Source: CAZCFB01 sp964511535
GTDB lineage: Bacteria; Myxococcota_A; Polyangia; GCA-2747355; CAZCFB01
Direction of reading: 5' to 3'
Assembly: GCA_964511535.1 (NCBI GenBank)
Contig: CAZEFW010000070.1
Location: 1 to 44,053, forward strand
Length of the DNA: 44,053 nt
Of this stretch, positions 1-8,318 are shown in pieces. Positions within the stretch are counted from its first letter, which is position 1, and every line of letters starts with the position of its first letter. The notes below the pieces were generated by a model that saw only the letters and a list, made by a program, of their open reading frames with translations, did not search any database and had not been told where the DNA came from. The translations under genes were made by a program, and so were the position numbers.

Positions 1-523
1 GGATGCCGCGCTGGGCCGCGGTCAGCTCGCCGATGAACCGGCCCAGGGTCTTGTCCAGCTTGGCCCGCTGCTCGGCGATGTAGCGTGCGCGGGGCAAGCG
101 CACCTCCTCCAGCAGCTCGTCGTTGCGCTCTCGCAGGCGCTTGATCAGGCACTTGCGCTGGGTGACGCCGAGGCGGCTCAGGTAGCGGGCGCTGGGCCCG
201 GCGATGTAGGCGGAGAAGCGCCGGCCTGCGGTGGTCAGCTGGGCGAAGAAGCGCCTGAGCGCCGGCTCGCGCTGCCCGGCGTCGCCGATGCCCGCGGCCA
301 GGTCACGCAGGGCCCCGGCGTAGCGCGGCAGCTCCTGCTGGCGGTGCCAGGCGTGCAGCTTGCGGAGCTCCTGCTCCAGCCGCTGCTCCTGCGCGTCGGT
401 GGGGCAGGTGTACTTGACCACCTCGCGCTTGAGCAGCCAGTCGGCGTTGTTGTACGCCAGGCGGGTGGAGCTGCAGCCGCAGAGGGAAAGCAGCAGCAGG
501 CAGCAGAGGACAGGCGGGCGCAT
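1..523 (-). CDS. Probable exported lipoprotein, DUF6279-like (3' end cut by window edge)
   Basis: The reading frame starts at the ATG on the minus strand (521-523) and stays open to base 1, giving 174 codons without a stop. Residues 1-18 form a short lipoprotein signal (basic start, Leu-rich core, lipobox ending Leu-Cys-Gly-Cys). Just after it comes a Y-N-N-A-D-W-L-L segment typical of the DUF6279 lipoprotein family as I remember it. The rest is charged, helical and rich in Arg, Glu and Gln, as expected of a periplasmic helical protein. No strong Shine-Dalgarno sequence is visible (GTAGGTG overlaps the start). The neighbouring lipoate ligase gene ends 11 bp upstream on the same strand, so it may be the last gene of that transcript. 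Function unknown. The family call is moderate; the gene itself is well supported. Confidence 0.75.
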   Translation of the reverse strand, partial: MRPPVLCCLLLLSLCGCSSTRLAYNNADWLLKREVVKYTCPTDAQEQRLEQELRKLHAWHRQQELPRYAGALRDLAAGIGDAGQREPALRRFFAQLTTAGRRFSAYIAGPSARYLSRLGVTQRKCLIKRLRERNDELLEEVRLPRARYIAEQRAKLDKTLGRFIGELTAAQRGI

Positions 524-534
524 CACCTACTTTG

Positions 535-1152
535 TTAACCCGCGAGCAGGCCCGGGTCGAGGGATCCCTCCAGCGCCGCGGCCAGCCCGGGCGCCCCGCC
601 GTCGTAAACGATCTGCCCCACGAACGCGGCGTGGTCCCGGCCCGCGCGGTACTCCGGCTCCCGCGGCGGGTGGCGCAGGTAGCGGGACATGAGGGTCAGA
701 TCGGGCGAGACCAGCAGGGTGGTGCCGTAGTGCAGCAGGCCGCGGGCGCGCTGGATGCACGAGCCGCCCACCTTGCGTTGCCCCAGGCAGAGATCCGAGA
801 CGCCGCGCTGGGTGACGCCCTCGACGCCGGCGCCGGCCAGGGCATGGATGAGCCAGCCGCTGATGCGGGCGAAGTGCTCCTTGTTGCGTCCGATCCCCTC
901 CACCGCCAGGGCCAGCGAAACGATGACGTTGCCCGGATCGAGCACCACCGCGCAGCCCCCTCCGCGCCGACGATGGACCGGGATCCGGTCGGCCTGGCAG
1001 GCGTCGAGGTCCAGCTCCAGCTCGGCCTTGCTGCCGCGGCCGAGCACCACCATGGCCCGGTCAGGCACATACACCGAGCAGCGCGGCGCGCCGTCGGCCA
1101 GCGTCGCCGCGCTCATCTCGTCATCGCGAGTATAAAGCGGGTAAGGATCCAT
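535..1152 (-). CDS. Lipoate-protein ligase A family protein (BPL/LplA/LipB fold)
   Basis: Attaches lipoate, or transfers a lipoyl group, to a lysine of lipoyl domains. Visible motifs are R-R-R-G-G-G followed by V-V-L-D-P-G-N (the lipoyl-AMP binding loop), Q-R-K-V-G-G-S with the expected catalytic lysine, and H-Y-G-T-T-L-L. At 205 residues it has only the catalytic domain and lacks the C-terminal accessory domain of E. coli LplA, so it may need a partner or act as a transferase. It is the fifth gene of the pyruvate dehydrogenase operon, and its natural target would be Lys42 of the E2 encoded at 2734-4050. The ATG at 1152 is preferred to a TTG one codon earlier. It lies inside a heptad repeat whose GAGG, four bases upstream, is the only Shine-Dalgarno candidate. 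Ligase versus octanoyl/amidotransferase cannot be decided from sequence alone. Confidence 0.88.
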   Translation of the reverse strand: MDPYPLYTRDDEMSAATLADGAPRCSVYVPDRAMVVLGRGSKAELELDLDACQADRIPVHRRRGGGCAVVLDPGNVIVSLALAVEGIGRNKEHFARISGWLIHALAGAGVEGVTQRGVSDLCLGQRKVGGSCIQRARGLLHYGTTLLVSPDLTLMSRYLRHPPREPEYRAGRDHAAFVGQIVYDGGAPGLAAALEGSLDPGLLAG

Positions 1153-1210
1153 CAAGCCTCAAGTCTCGAGCCATTCCCCTCAAGCCTCAAGCCACAAGCC
1201 TCAAGTCGTC
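1153..1210 (-). repeat. Heptad array between lpdA stop and lipoate ligase start
   Basis: Read on the minus strand, repeated 7-bp units of the type GGCTTGA/GACTTGA fill the whole gap between the TGA of lpdA (1211-1213) and the ATG of the ligase (1150-1152). A GAGGGGAATGGCTCG segment in the middle matches the core of the longer arrays at 22690 and 24285. The last unit supplies GAGG and runs into the ligase start codon. Confidence 0.8.
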
Positions 1211-2629
1211 TCAGCGCCGCGGCGCTGAGACATGCACCGCCGCCCCGGCGGCCACCTCGGCGGCCTCCATGATGGACTCGCTGATGGTGGGGTGCGGGTG
1301 GATGGTGACCATCAGGTCCTCGAGGGTGGCGCCCATCTCGATGGCCAGGGTGCCCTCGGCGATGAGCTCGGAGGCGTGGGGCCCCACCATGCCCACGCCG
1401 ATGACCGCCTCGGTCTCCGGGTCGCACAGCACCTTGACCAGCCCGTCGGTGCGGCCCATGGTGCGCGCCCGCCCGAGGGCGGCCAGGGGGAACTTGCCCA
1501 CCTTGACCGGCAGCCCGGCGGCCTCGGCCTCGGCCTCGGTGGTGCCGGCCCAGGCGATCTCCGGATCGGTGAACACCACCGCGGGGACCGCCCGGTTGTC
1601 GAACGCGCTCGGCTCGCCGGCGATGACCTCGGCCGCCACCTTGCCCTCGCGGCTCGCCTTGTGGGCCAGCATGGGGCCCGGGGCCACATCGCCGATGGCG
1701 TAGATGTTGGGCGCCCCGGTGCGGCACTGCTCGTCGGTGGGGATGTGCCCCTGCGCGTCGGGCTCCAGGCCCAGGCGCTCGAGGCCCAGCTCCCCCGAGT
1801 TGGGGTGCCGTCCCACCGCCACCAGCACGCGGTCGTAGGCGTCGATGCGCGTGGCGCCGTCGTGCTCCACGGTGACCTGGTACTCACCGCCCGGGCTCTG
1901 CTCCACCTTGACCACCTTGGAGTCGGTGCGCAGGTTGGCGAAGCGCTTGCGCGCGCTGCGCACCATCACCTGCACCAGGTCCGGGTCGGCGCCCATGAGC
2001 ATGCGCGGGAAGAACTCCACCACGTCCACGCTGGAGCCGAGGCCGGCGTAGACCAGCCCCATCTCCAGGCCGATGTAGCCGCCGCCCACCACCAGCAGCC
2101 GCTCGGGCAGCTCGGGCAGGGCAAGCGCCTCCGCCGACGACCACAGGGGCAGGTCGTACGCTGGCGGCAGGGTGTTGATGGAGGAGCCGGTGGCGATGAT
2201 GCAGTGGCGAAACTTGACCCCCGACACGTCGGCCCCCTCCACCTGCAGGGTGCGCTTGTCGCGGAAGCGCGCCCGCCCGTGGATCACCTCCACGCCGCGC
2301 CCCTTGAGCAGCGACCCGATGCCGCCGGTGAGGCTGTCGACGACCTTGCCGGTCCAGGCGCGCAGGGCGTCGAGGTCCACCTGCACCTCGCCGAAGGTGA
2401 GGCCCATCTTCTTCGCCGCGCGCGCCGACTCGGCCACCTCCACCGCGTTGATCAGCGCCTTGGACGGGATGCACCCCTCGAGCAGGCAGACGCCGCCCAG
2501 CTTCTGCCGCTCCTCGATGAGCAGCACCTCTTTGCCCAGGTCCGCCGCCCGAAGCGCGGCCACGTAACCGCCCGGTCCGCCGCCGATGACCACCACATCC
2601 GCTTCCTGCTCCAGGCTCCCCATGACCAT
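1211..2629 (-). CDS. lpdA: Dihydrolipoyl dehydrogenase (E3)
   Basis: FAD-dependent disulfide oxidoreductase that reoxidises the dihydrolipoyl group of E2 and reduces NAD+. Length (472 aa) is normal. The N-terminal FAD motif G-G-G-P-G-G is at residues 16-21, the redox disulfide is C48-L-L-E-G-C53, a second dinucleotide-binding motif G-G-G-Y-I-G-L-E lies near residue 180, an A-I-G-D motif lies near 310, and the dimer-interface H-P-H-P-T-x-S-E supplies the catalytic His near residue 447. The start (ATG at 2629) has GGAG seven bases upstream. It follows pdhC by about 100 bp of REP-like palindromes and is followed by a heptad array and the lipoate ligase. The whole stretch looks like one operon. 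I see nothing abnormal in the protein. Confidence 0.97.
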   Translation of the reverse strand: MVMGSLEQEADVVVIGGGPGGYVAALRAADLGKEVLLIEERQKLGGVCLLEGCIPSKALINAVEVAESARAAKKMGLTFGEVQVDLDALRAWTGKVVDSLTGGIGSLLKGRGVEVIHGRARFRDKRTLQVEGADVSGVKFRHCIIATGSSINTLPPAYDLPLWSSAEALALPELPERLLVVGGGYIGLEMGLVYAGLGSSVDVVEFFPRMLMGADPDLVQVMVRSARKRFANLRTDSKVVKVEQSPGGEYQVTVEHDGATRIDAYDRVLVAVGRHPNSGELGLERLGLEPDAQGHIPTDEQCRTGAPNIYAIGDVAPGPMLAHKASREGKVAAEVIAGEPSAFDNRAVPAVVFTDPEIAWAGTTEAEAEAAGLPVKVGKFPLAALGRARTMGRTDGLVKVLCDPETEAVIGVGMVGPHASELIAEGTLAIEMGATLEDLMVTIHPHPTISESIMEAAEVAAGAAVHVSAPRR

Positions 2630-2646
2630 GACTCATCTCCGATTTT

Positions 2647-2735
2647 AAATGTCAAGTAGGGGGGTCAGACCCCACCGGTTGACATATTATCAAAATGTCA
2701 AGTAGGGGGGTCTGACCCCTACACTTGACATTTTT
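2647..2735 (-). repeat. Two REP-like palindromes (GTCAAGTAGGGGTCAGACCCC type)
   Basis: Two copies, about 2647-2688 and 2693-2735, fill the pdhC-lpdA gap. Each is a near-perfect palindrome. The outer arms are AAATGTCAAG and CTTGACATTT, and the core is GGGGTCAGACCCC or its complement. The first copy has one degenerate arm (GGTTGACATAT). The second overlaps the TAA stop of pdhC. Each could form a stable hairpin in the operon mRNA, and the pair resembles the REP palindromes that Y1 (RAYT) transposases mobilise. No transposase gene is present here. Confidence 0.85.
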
Positions 2736-4050
2736 ACGTCTCCAACAACAGCAGGTTCGGGTCCGACAGGTGGCGCACCAGCTCGCTGACGAAGCGGGCG
2801 GCGTCGGCGCCGTCGGCCACGCGGTGGTCGAAGGCCAGGGTCAGCGGCAGCATCTTGCGCACCACGATCTCGCCGTCGCGCACCACCGGCTTCTCCTGCA
2901 CCTTGCCCATGCCGAGGATCGCCACCTCGGGGTAGTTGATGGCCGGGATCAGGGCGGTGCCTCCCAGGGGGCCCACGTTGGTGATGGTGAACGTGCCGCC
3001 CCGCAGGTCGTCCGGCTCGATGGAGCCGCCCCGCGCCCGCCCCACCACCGCCTCGATGTCCGCCGCGATCTGGATGATGCTCTTGCGGTCGGTCTCCTTG
3101 ATCACGGGCACGATGAGGCCGCGGCCCGTGTCCGCCGCGATGCCGATGTTGTAGTAGCGCTTGTAGATGATCTCCTCGTTGAACGGATCGAGGCTGGTGT
3201 TGAACGCCGGCGCGGCGCGCAGGCCCGAGGTGACCGCCTTGATCACGAAGGCCAGCAGCGTCAGCTTGCTCCCGGGCTTGCCGTCGCGGCGGTCGCGCTC
3301 CTTGCGGCGGAACGCCTCGAGGTCGGTGACGTCGGCCTCGTCCATGTGCCACACGTGCGGCACCAGCAGCTTGGCCGTGGTCATCTTGTGCGCCACCTTG
3401 CGCCGAATGGACCGCAGCGGCTCCTTGTCCACCGGCCCGTACTGCGCGAAGTCGGGCAGCGGCTCCAGGTCCATGAAGGGGATGGCGCTGGCGGCGTGGG
3501 CCGCGAACTCTGCCTCGGCGCGGGCCGGCGCTGGCGCGGTCGCTGGCGCCGGCGCGGTCGCTGGCGTGGGCGGCGACGCGGCGCCTCCCTCGGCGAAGGC
3601 CTTGACGTCCTCCACCGTGACCCGCCCACCCGGTCCGGTGGGCGTCACCGCGTGCAGGTCGACGCCCAGCTCTCTGGCCAGGCGCCTCGTGGCGGGTGCG
3701 GCGGGCACGGGGCGGCCGGGCGGAGAGGGGGCAGCGGCGGGATCGGGAGCGGGAGCGGGATCGGGGTCGGGAGCGGGATCGGGCGCGGGATCGGGTTCGG
3801 CGACAGCTCCGCCCGACCCGTCGTCGATGACCACGAACACATCGCCCACGTTGATGATGTCCCCCTCCTTGCCGGCCAGGTTCACCACCAGGCCGGTCAC
3901 CGGCGACGGGATGGTCACCGCGGCCTTGTCGGTCTCCACCTCCACAAGCGGCGCGTCCTCCTGCACCGTCTCGCCCACGGCCACATGCCACTTGAGGATC
4001 TCCCCCTCGTGGATCCCCTCGCCCAGGTCGGGCAGCTTGAACTCGTACAT
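2734..4050 (-). CDS. pdhC: Dihydrolipoamide acetyltransferase, E2 of pyruvate dehydrogenase
   Basis: E2 core that moves acetyl groups from E1 to CoA. 438 aa with one N-terminal lipoyl domain (residues 1-75, lipoyl-lysine K42 in E-T-D-K-A), a Pro/Ala/Asp-rich linker, a peripheral subunit-binding domain (P-A-T-R-R-L-A-R-E-L-G-V-D near 120-155), a second Ala/Pro linker and the catalytic domain from about residue 210 to the end, with the H-R-V-A-D-G active-site motif near 410. The beginning (L-P-D-L-G-E-G-I-H-E-G-E-I-x-K-W) is the Gram-positive PdhC pattern. GGGGAGG lies eight bases before the ATG, and the gap to pdhB is 23 bp. The flexible linkers are low complexity (tandem Asp-Pro-Ala and Ala-Pro). 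A branched-chain E2 is the main alternative, but the operon partners fit pyruvate better. Confidence 0.93.
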   Translation of the reverse strand: MYEFKLPDLGEGIHEGEILKWHVAVGETVQEDAPLVEVETDKAAVTIPSPVTGLVVNLAGKEGDIINVGDVFVVIDDGSGGAVAEPDPAPDPAPDPDPAPAPDPAAAPSPPGRPVPAAPATRRLARELGVDLHAVTPTGPGGRVTVEDVKAFAEGGAASPPTPATAPAPATAPAPARAEAEFAAHAASAIPFMDLEPLPDFAQYGPVDKEPLRSIRRKVAHKMTTAKLLVPHVWHMDEADVTDLEAFRRKERDRRDGKPGSKLTLLAFVIKAVTSGLRAAPAFNTSLDPFNEEIIYKRYYNIGIAADTGRGLIVPVIKETDRKSIIQIAADIEAVVGRARGGSIEPDDLRGGTFTITNVGPLGGTALIPAINYPEVAILGMGKVQEKPVVRDGEIVVRKMLPLTLAFDHRVADGADAARFVSELVRHLSDPNLLLLET

Positions 4051-4073
4051 GAAAAAAGCCTCCCCGTGTGTGA

Positions 4074-5054
4074 CTAGAAGTCGAGGGTCCTGTTGATCGC
4101 CTCGGTCACCTGCCCCTCGTCGGGCATGTAGAGCAGCTCGCGGCCGAAGTAGGGCATCACCACGTCGTAATGGGTCACCCGCTCCACCGGCGCCTCGAGG
4201 TACAGCAGCGCGTGGTCGTTGATGCGGGCCACGATCTCCGACGACATGCCCAGGGTGCGCGGCGCCTCCTGCACCACCACGCAGCGGCCGGTCTTCTTGA
4301 CCGACGTCACGATGGTCTCGGTGTCCATGGGCGAGATGGTCAGCAGGTCGATGAGCTCGATGGACGCGCCGCGCTCCTGGCCCACCGCCTCCACCGCCTT
4401 GAGGGTCGGCCGCATCATGGCGCCCCAGGTGACCACGGTCAGGTCGTCGCCAGGCTGCACCACCTCGGCCTTGCCCAGCTCCATCACCTCGGGCTCCTCG
4501 GGCACCTCCTCGCGGAAGGCGCGGTACGAGTGCTTCGGCTCCATGAAGACCACAGGATCGGGATCGCGGATGGACGCCACCAGCAGCGCCCGCGCGTTAC
4601 GCGGCCCCGACGGGATCACCACCTTGCAGCCCGGCACATGGGCGAAGGTCGCTTCCCGGCTCTCGCTGTGGTGCTCCAGCGCCCGCACGCCGCCGCCGTA
4701 GGGCATCCTGAGCACCATCGGCACCGTCCAGGTGCCCATGGAGCGGGCGCGCATGCGCGAGGCGTTGGCCTCGAGCTGAGGGAACGCGATGTAAGAGAAC
4801 CCGGAGAACTGCATCTCCGCCACGGGCTTGAGCCCCGCCATGGCCATACCGATGGCCGTGCCGATGATTCCCGACTCGGCCAGCGGCGTGTCGATGACCC
4901 GCATCTCGCCGAACTCGTCGAGCAGCCCGTCGGTGACCCGGAACACGCCGCCGTCGCGGCCCACGTCCTCGCCCATCACCAGCACATCGCCGTCCTGCTG
5001 CATCTCTTGCTTCATCGCCAGGTTGAGGGCCTGGACCATGTTTAGCTTGGCCAT
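4074..5054 (-). CDS. pdhB: Pyruvate dehydrogenase E1 component, beta subunit
   Basis: Thiamine-diphosphate E1 beta subunit, 326 aa, the normal size. Recognisable segments are G-E-D-V-G-R-D-G-G-V-F-R near residue 30, D-T-P-L-A-E-S-G-I near 58, the central Y-G-G-G-V-R-A-L-E-H-H-S-E-S stretch, and the C-terminal transketolase-C part with L-E-A-P-V-x-R-V. It matches the Gram-positive PdhB pattern closely. The frame could extend upstream to 5129, but the ATG at 5054 is clearly the start. GAGGAGGG sits just upstream, and the extension only reads through the end of pdhA in another frame. The pdhA stop is separated from this ATG by one base, so the two subunits are translationally coupled, as expected for an alpha2beta2 E1. 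Confidence 0.95.
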   Translation of the reverse strand: MAKLNMVQALNLAMKQEMQQDGDVLVMGEDVGRDGGVFRVTDGLLDEFGEMRVIDTPLAESGIIGTAIGMAMAGLKPVAEMQFSGFSYIAFPQLEANASRMRARSMGTWTVPMVLRMPYGGGVRALEHHSESREATFAHVPGCKVVIPSGPRNARALLVASIRDPDPVVFMEPKHSYRAFREEVPEEPEVMELGKAEVVQPGDDLTVVTWGAMMRPTLKAVEAVGQERGASIELIDLLTISPMDTETIVTSVKKTGRCVVVQEAPRTLGMSSEIVARINDHALLYLEAPVERVTHYDVVMPYFGRELLYMPDEGQVTEAINRTLDF

Positions 5055-5055
5055 C

Positions 5056-6147
5056 TCATCCCTCCTCGCGCGCCAGGTTGGCCAGAAAGGCCGCGCGCTG
5101 GGCCTCCACCTCGGGGACCTCGGTGCCAAAGAGGTTGTCGAAGGCGATGTCGGCCTTCGGCTTGGAGGCGGCGATCTCCTCGTAGCGCTTGACCGCCGCG
5201 AGCACCTCCGCCTTGAGCTCCTCCTGCTGCGCCGCCTCCCTGTCGTCGTCCCACAGGTCCTTGTCCTGCAGGTACTTGCGGGTGCGGATCAGCGGGTCGC
5301 GAGCCCACCACTTCTTCTCCTCCTCCTCGGAGCGGTACTTCTTCGGATCGTCGGCGGTGGTGTGCATCATCAGCCGGTAGGTCACCGCCTCCACCAGGGT
5401 CGGGCCGCCGCCGCCCTTGGCCCGGTCCAGCGCCGCGTCCACCGCCCGGTACACGGCCAGCGGGTCGTTGCCGTCCACCTGCACCCCCTCGAACCCGTAT
5501 GCGAAGGCCTTCTGCGCGATGGTCTCGGACTTCGTCTGCTTGGCCCGCGGGTGGCTGATGGCCCACTGGTTGTTCTGGCAGACGAAGACCACCGGCGAGT
5601 TCCAGACCCCGGCGAAATTGAGCGCCTCGTGGAAGTCGCCCTGGCTGGTGGCGCCGTCGCCGATGAAGGCCACCACCGCTGTGCCCTCCTCGCCCTTGTA
5701 CTGCATGGCGTAGGCCGCGCCCACGGCGTTGGGCAGCTGGGAGGCGAGCACCACGTAGGTGGGCAGGATCCGCGCCTCGGCTGGCGCCGTGTTCCCCTCC
5801 TCGAAGCCGCCGTAGTAGAGCATGTGGTTTTCGATGGTGTCGCCTCGAATCAGCCGGGCGCCCAGCTCGCGGTAGGAGCCGGCCATCCAGTCCCGCTCCC
5901 CCATGGCCAGGGCAGTGGCGCACACGATGGCCTCCTGCCCGGTGTTGGGCGGGAAGGTCCCCATGCGGCCCTGCCGCTGCATCTTGAGCATCCGCTGGTC
6001 CACCTCGCGGGCCAGCGACATGTATCGGTACATCGACAGCAGCTGCTCGGGCTCCAGCTGTGGCTCGAGGTCGCGATCCACCTTGCCCTCCTCATCGAGG
6101 ATCTGGGTGTAGGTCACGCTGTAGCTGTTGATCTGTTTCTGTGGCAT
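5056..6147 (-). CDS. pdhA: Pyruvate dehydrogenase E1 component, alpha subunit
   Basis: 363 aa thiamine-diphosphate-dependent decarboxylase subunit. The TPP/Mg motif is intact (G-D-G-A-T-S-Q-G-D-F-H-E-A-L-N-F-A, then Q-N-N-Q-W-A-I-S). The R-L-M-M-H-T-T-A-D-D-P-K-K-Y-R loop follows around residue 255, and the start P-N-T-G-Q-E-A fits E1 alpha enzymes. The ATG at 6147 is chosen because AGGAGG precedes it and a further upstream ATG (6237) only adds a non-conserved 30-residue tail. It is the first gene of the operon pdhA-pdhB-pdhC-lpdA-lipoate ligase. The promoter must lie in the 158 bp shared with the divergent kinase gene. I could not pick a convincing -35/-10 pair there. A branched-chain 2-oxoacid specificity is not excluded. 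Confidence 0.93.
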   Translation of the reverse strand: MPQKQINSYSVTYTQILDEEGKVDRDLEPQLEPEQLLSMYRYMSLAREVDQRMLKMQRQGRMGTFPPNTGQEAIVCATALAMGERDWMAGSYRELGARLIRGDTIENHMLYYGGFEEGNTAPAEARILPTYVVLASQLPNAVGAAYAMQYKGEEGTAVVAFIGDGATSQGDFHEALNFAGVWNSPVVFVCQNNQWAISHPRAKQTKSETIAQKAFAYGFEGVQVDGNDPLAVYRAVDAALDRAKGGGGPTLVEAVTYRLMMHTTADDPKKYRSEEEEKKWWARDPLIRTRKYLQDKDLWDDDREAAQQEELKAEVLAAVKRYEEIAASKPKADIAFDNLFGTEVPEVEAQRAAFLANLAREEG

Positions 6148-6305
6148 CCCCGCCTCCTCTGAACTGTGAACTGGTGGCCAGGTGTGCTTCCTCTGGCGGG
6201 CACCAGGTATGTAGCACACCGGTATGGGGCCTTCCACAAGGAGGCTCGCCTTTATCAGGCACCTCGCGCTAACATCGGAGCCTCGATCACGTGCAGCAGG
6301 AGGAA

Positions 6306-8306
6306 ATGGCCGCGTCTCACGACAGCCGGGGTCCAGGCAGGCCGGGGGCAGCCCCGGACGCCTTCGCGGATGACCCCACCCCGAACCTCAGGGAGGGCAA
6401 GGCGGACGCCGGTTTCTGGGGGGAGGATCCAACCCCCAGCTTGCGGGTCCCGGGGGACATGCCTGCCGGACAGGAAGATCCCACCATGGACATGGACGCC
6501 AGCGGCGCGGCGGTGTTCAGCGAGGATCCAACGCCGGACCACGGGCTGCCGGCCCGCCAGCCCGAACCGCCAGACTCCCGGCAGCCGCTGCAGGGGCCGC
6601 GGCCGCCCCGTTCGAGCACGGTCATCCAGTACACGCCGCCGCCCCCTGGCGGCGGGCCCTCCGCTGACCCGAACGGGGAAGGCGCCGCCGCCGCGCCGCC
6701 GGCCGCGGGCCTGGACGGCACCGCGACCTTCGGCCGCTACACCCTGACGGGGCTGCTGGCCGAGGGGGGCATGGCGCGGGTGTACCACGCGGTGCTGCGC
6801 GACGAGAGCGGCTTCGAAAAGCCGCTGGCCATCAAGTGCATGCACGCGCGCCTGGGCGAGGACCCGGAGTTCGTGAGCCGCTTCGTGGACGAGGCACGCA
6901 TCGCCTCCACCTTGAACCACAGCAACATCGTGCAGGTGTTCGACTTCGGCAAGGGGGCAGGGGAGCGCTACTACCTGGCCATGGAGCTGGTGCAGGGGCC
7001 CGACCTCGGGGCGCTGCTGGACCGGCTGCAGGCGGCAGGGCGGCCGCTGCCCATCCCGGCGGCGCTGTACATCGCCGCTGGCACCCTGCGCGGCCTCGGC
7101 GCGGCCCACCGGCGGCTCGACCGCGATGGCGCGCCCGCGCCGGTGGTGCACCGGGACATGTCGCCGCAGAACATCCTCATCTCCCTGTCCGGAGAGGTGA
7201 AGGTGGCGGACTTTGGCATCGCCAAGGCGGCCGGCAAGCTGGTGCAGACCGAGGCCGGCACGGTGATGGGCAAGTTCTTCTACATGTCCCCCGAGCAGTG
7301 CCAGGGGCAGTCCGTGGACGCGCGGGCTGACATCTTCTCCACCGGGTGCGTCATGTTCGAGATGCTCACCGGCCGCTCGCTCTGGCGCGGCGGCTCGCCG
7401 GTGGAGATCATGCGCCAGGTGATCCAGGCGCCGATCCCGCCGCTGCAGAGCGTCAACCCGGCGGTGCCCGAGGAGCTGGGCGCCATCCTGTCCAGGGCGC
7501 TCAACCGCGATCCGCAGCGGCGCTACGCCGACGGCAACGAGATGGCCCGGGAGCTGGAGCGCCTGCTGCACCGGTTGGCGCCGGGATACTCCAGGGACGA
7601 CCTGGCGGATCTGGTGCGCGAGATGGAGTCGCCGCCGCCAACCGCCGACGGGGACGCCGGCGCCCTGTGGTCCCGGGCCGGAGACGGCTCGCCCTCGCTG
7701 GACGAGCTGCGCCACCAGGGAGCGTCGGGTGAAACCGGACCCCGGCCGCCGACCTCCGCGCTGCCTGATGAGGCCGAGGGGGTGGTGGTGAGCCGGCCGG
7801 AGACCGAGATCCACCCGCTGTCAGATTCCCAGCTCGGCCCGGCGTCGCCGGCGGCGCAAGAGCCGGAGGTCACGCCCGCGCCCCTGCGCCCCACGCACGA
7901 GGACCGCCCCGGCGGGTCCGGCCGCCGCGCGGCGCTGGTGCTCGCCCTGGCCATCGTGGTGGGCGCCTCGCTGGGCGCGGCCGCGGCGCTGCTGGTCGGC
8001 GGACAGCGGCAGCTGGCCCTGGTGCCCGGCCAGCCGGTGCAGGCTGGCCCCTGGCGGTTGACGCTCAAGGCGGCCCGGCCGGTGCGCTCGGCCCGGGGCC
8101 CGCGGCTGCTGCTGGAGCTGTGGACCAACCGGCAGGATCCGGCGGCCGGCCGCCACTTCTCCCGACGGGGCGCGCCGCCGCTGCTCTGGTCTACGGCCAC
8201 GGTGCAGGGCGAGGCTCTGCTGCGGCTCGTGTTCGAGGACAAGGGCGACGGGGTGGTGTGGTTCGCGCCGCCTGACGCCGAACCCGTGGCCCTGGTGGTG
8301 CGCTGA
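6306..8306 (+). CDS. Membrane-anchored Ser/Thr protein kinase (PknB/Hanks type)
   Basis: About 666 aa. Residues 1-140 are Pro-rich and carry four spaced acidic D-P-T motifs. The kinase domain spans about 142-420: glycine loop A-E-G-G-M-A-R-V-Y, catalytic Lys in L-A-I-K-C-M-H (near 176), V-H-R-D-M-S-P-Q-N catalytic loop (near 282), A-D-F-G-I-A-K (near 302), and the activation segment ending Y-M-S-P-E-Q. All key residues are present, so it should be active. A low-complexity linker follows, then a single membrane helix (about 541-566) and an external domain of about 100 residues that I do not recognise. Start choice: a GTG at 6291 is in frame, but the ATG at 6306 sits right after AGGAGGAA. It is divergent from pdhA. 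Substrates unknown. Confidence 0.93.
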   Translation: MAASHDSRGPGRPGAAPDAFADDPTPNLREGKADAGFWGEDPTPSLRVPGDMPAGQEDPTMDMDASGAAVFSEDPTPDHGLPARQPEPPDSRQPLQGPRPPRSSTVIQYTPPPPGGGPSADPNGEGAAAAPPAAGLDGTATFGRYTLTGLLAEGGMARVYHAVLRDESGFEKPLAIKCMHARLGEDPEFVSRFVDEARIASTLNHSNIVQVFDFGKGAGERYYLAMELVQGPDLGALLDRLQAAGRPLPIPAALYIAAGTLRGLGAAHRRLDRDGAPAPVVHRDMSPQNILISLSGEVKVADFGIAKAAGKLVQTEAGTVMGKFFYMSPEQCQGQSVDARADIFSTGCVMFEMLTGRSLWRGGSPVEIMRQVIQAPIPPLQSVNPAVPEELGAILSRALNRDPQRRYADGNEMARELERLLHRLAPGYSRDDLADLVREMESPPPTADGDAGALWSRAGDGSPSLDELRHQGASGETGPRPPTSALPDEAEGVVVSRPETEIHPLSDSQLGPASPAAQEPEVTPAPLRPTHEDRPGGSGRRAALVLALAIVVGASLGAAAALLVGGQRQLALVPGQPVQAGPWRLTLKAARPVRSARGPRLLLELWTNRQDPAAGRHFSRRGAPPLLWSTATVQGEALLRLVFEDKGDGVVWFAPPDAEPVALVVR

Positions 8307-8318
8307 GCCAGGCGCCGC

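Noticed and set aside
1232..2659. Long antisense open frame opposite lpdA (and similar ones opposite pdhC, rng, the radical SAM and UDPGP genes)
   Set aside because: High GC content keeps antisense frames open. The translations are low-complexity (His/Arg/Gly/Ala-rich), have no known motif, and lie opposite strongly conserved genes.
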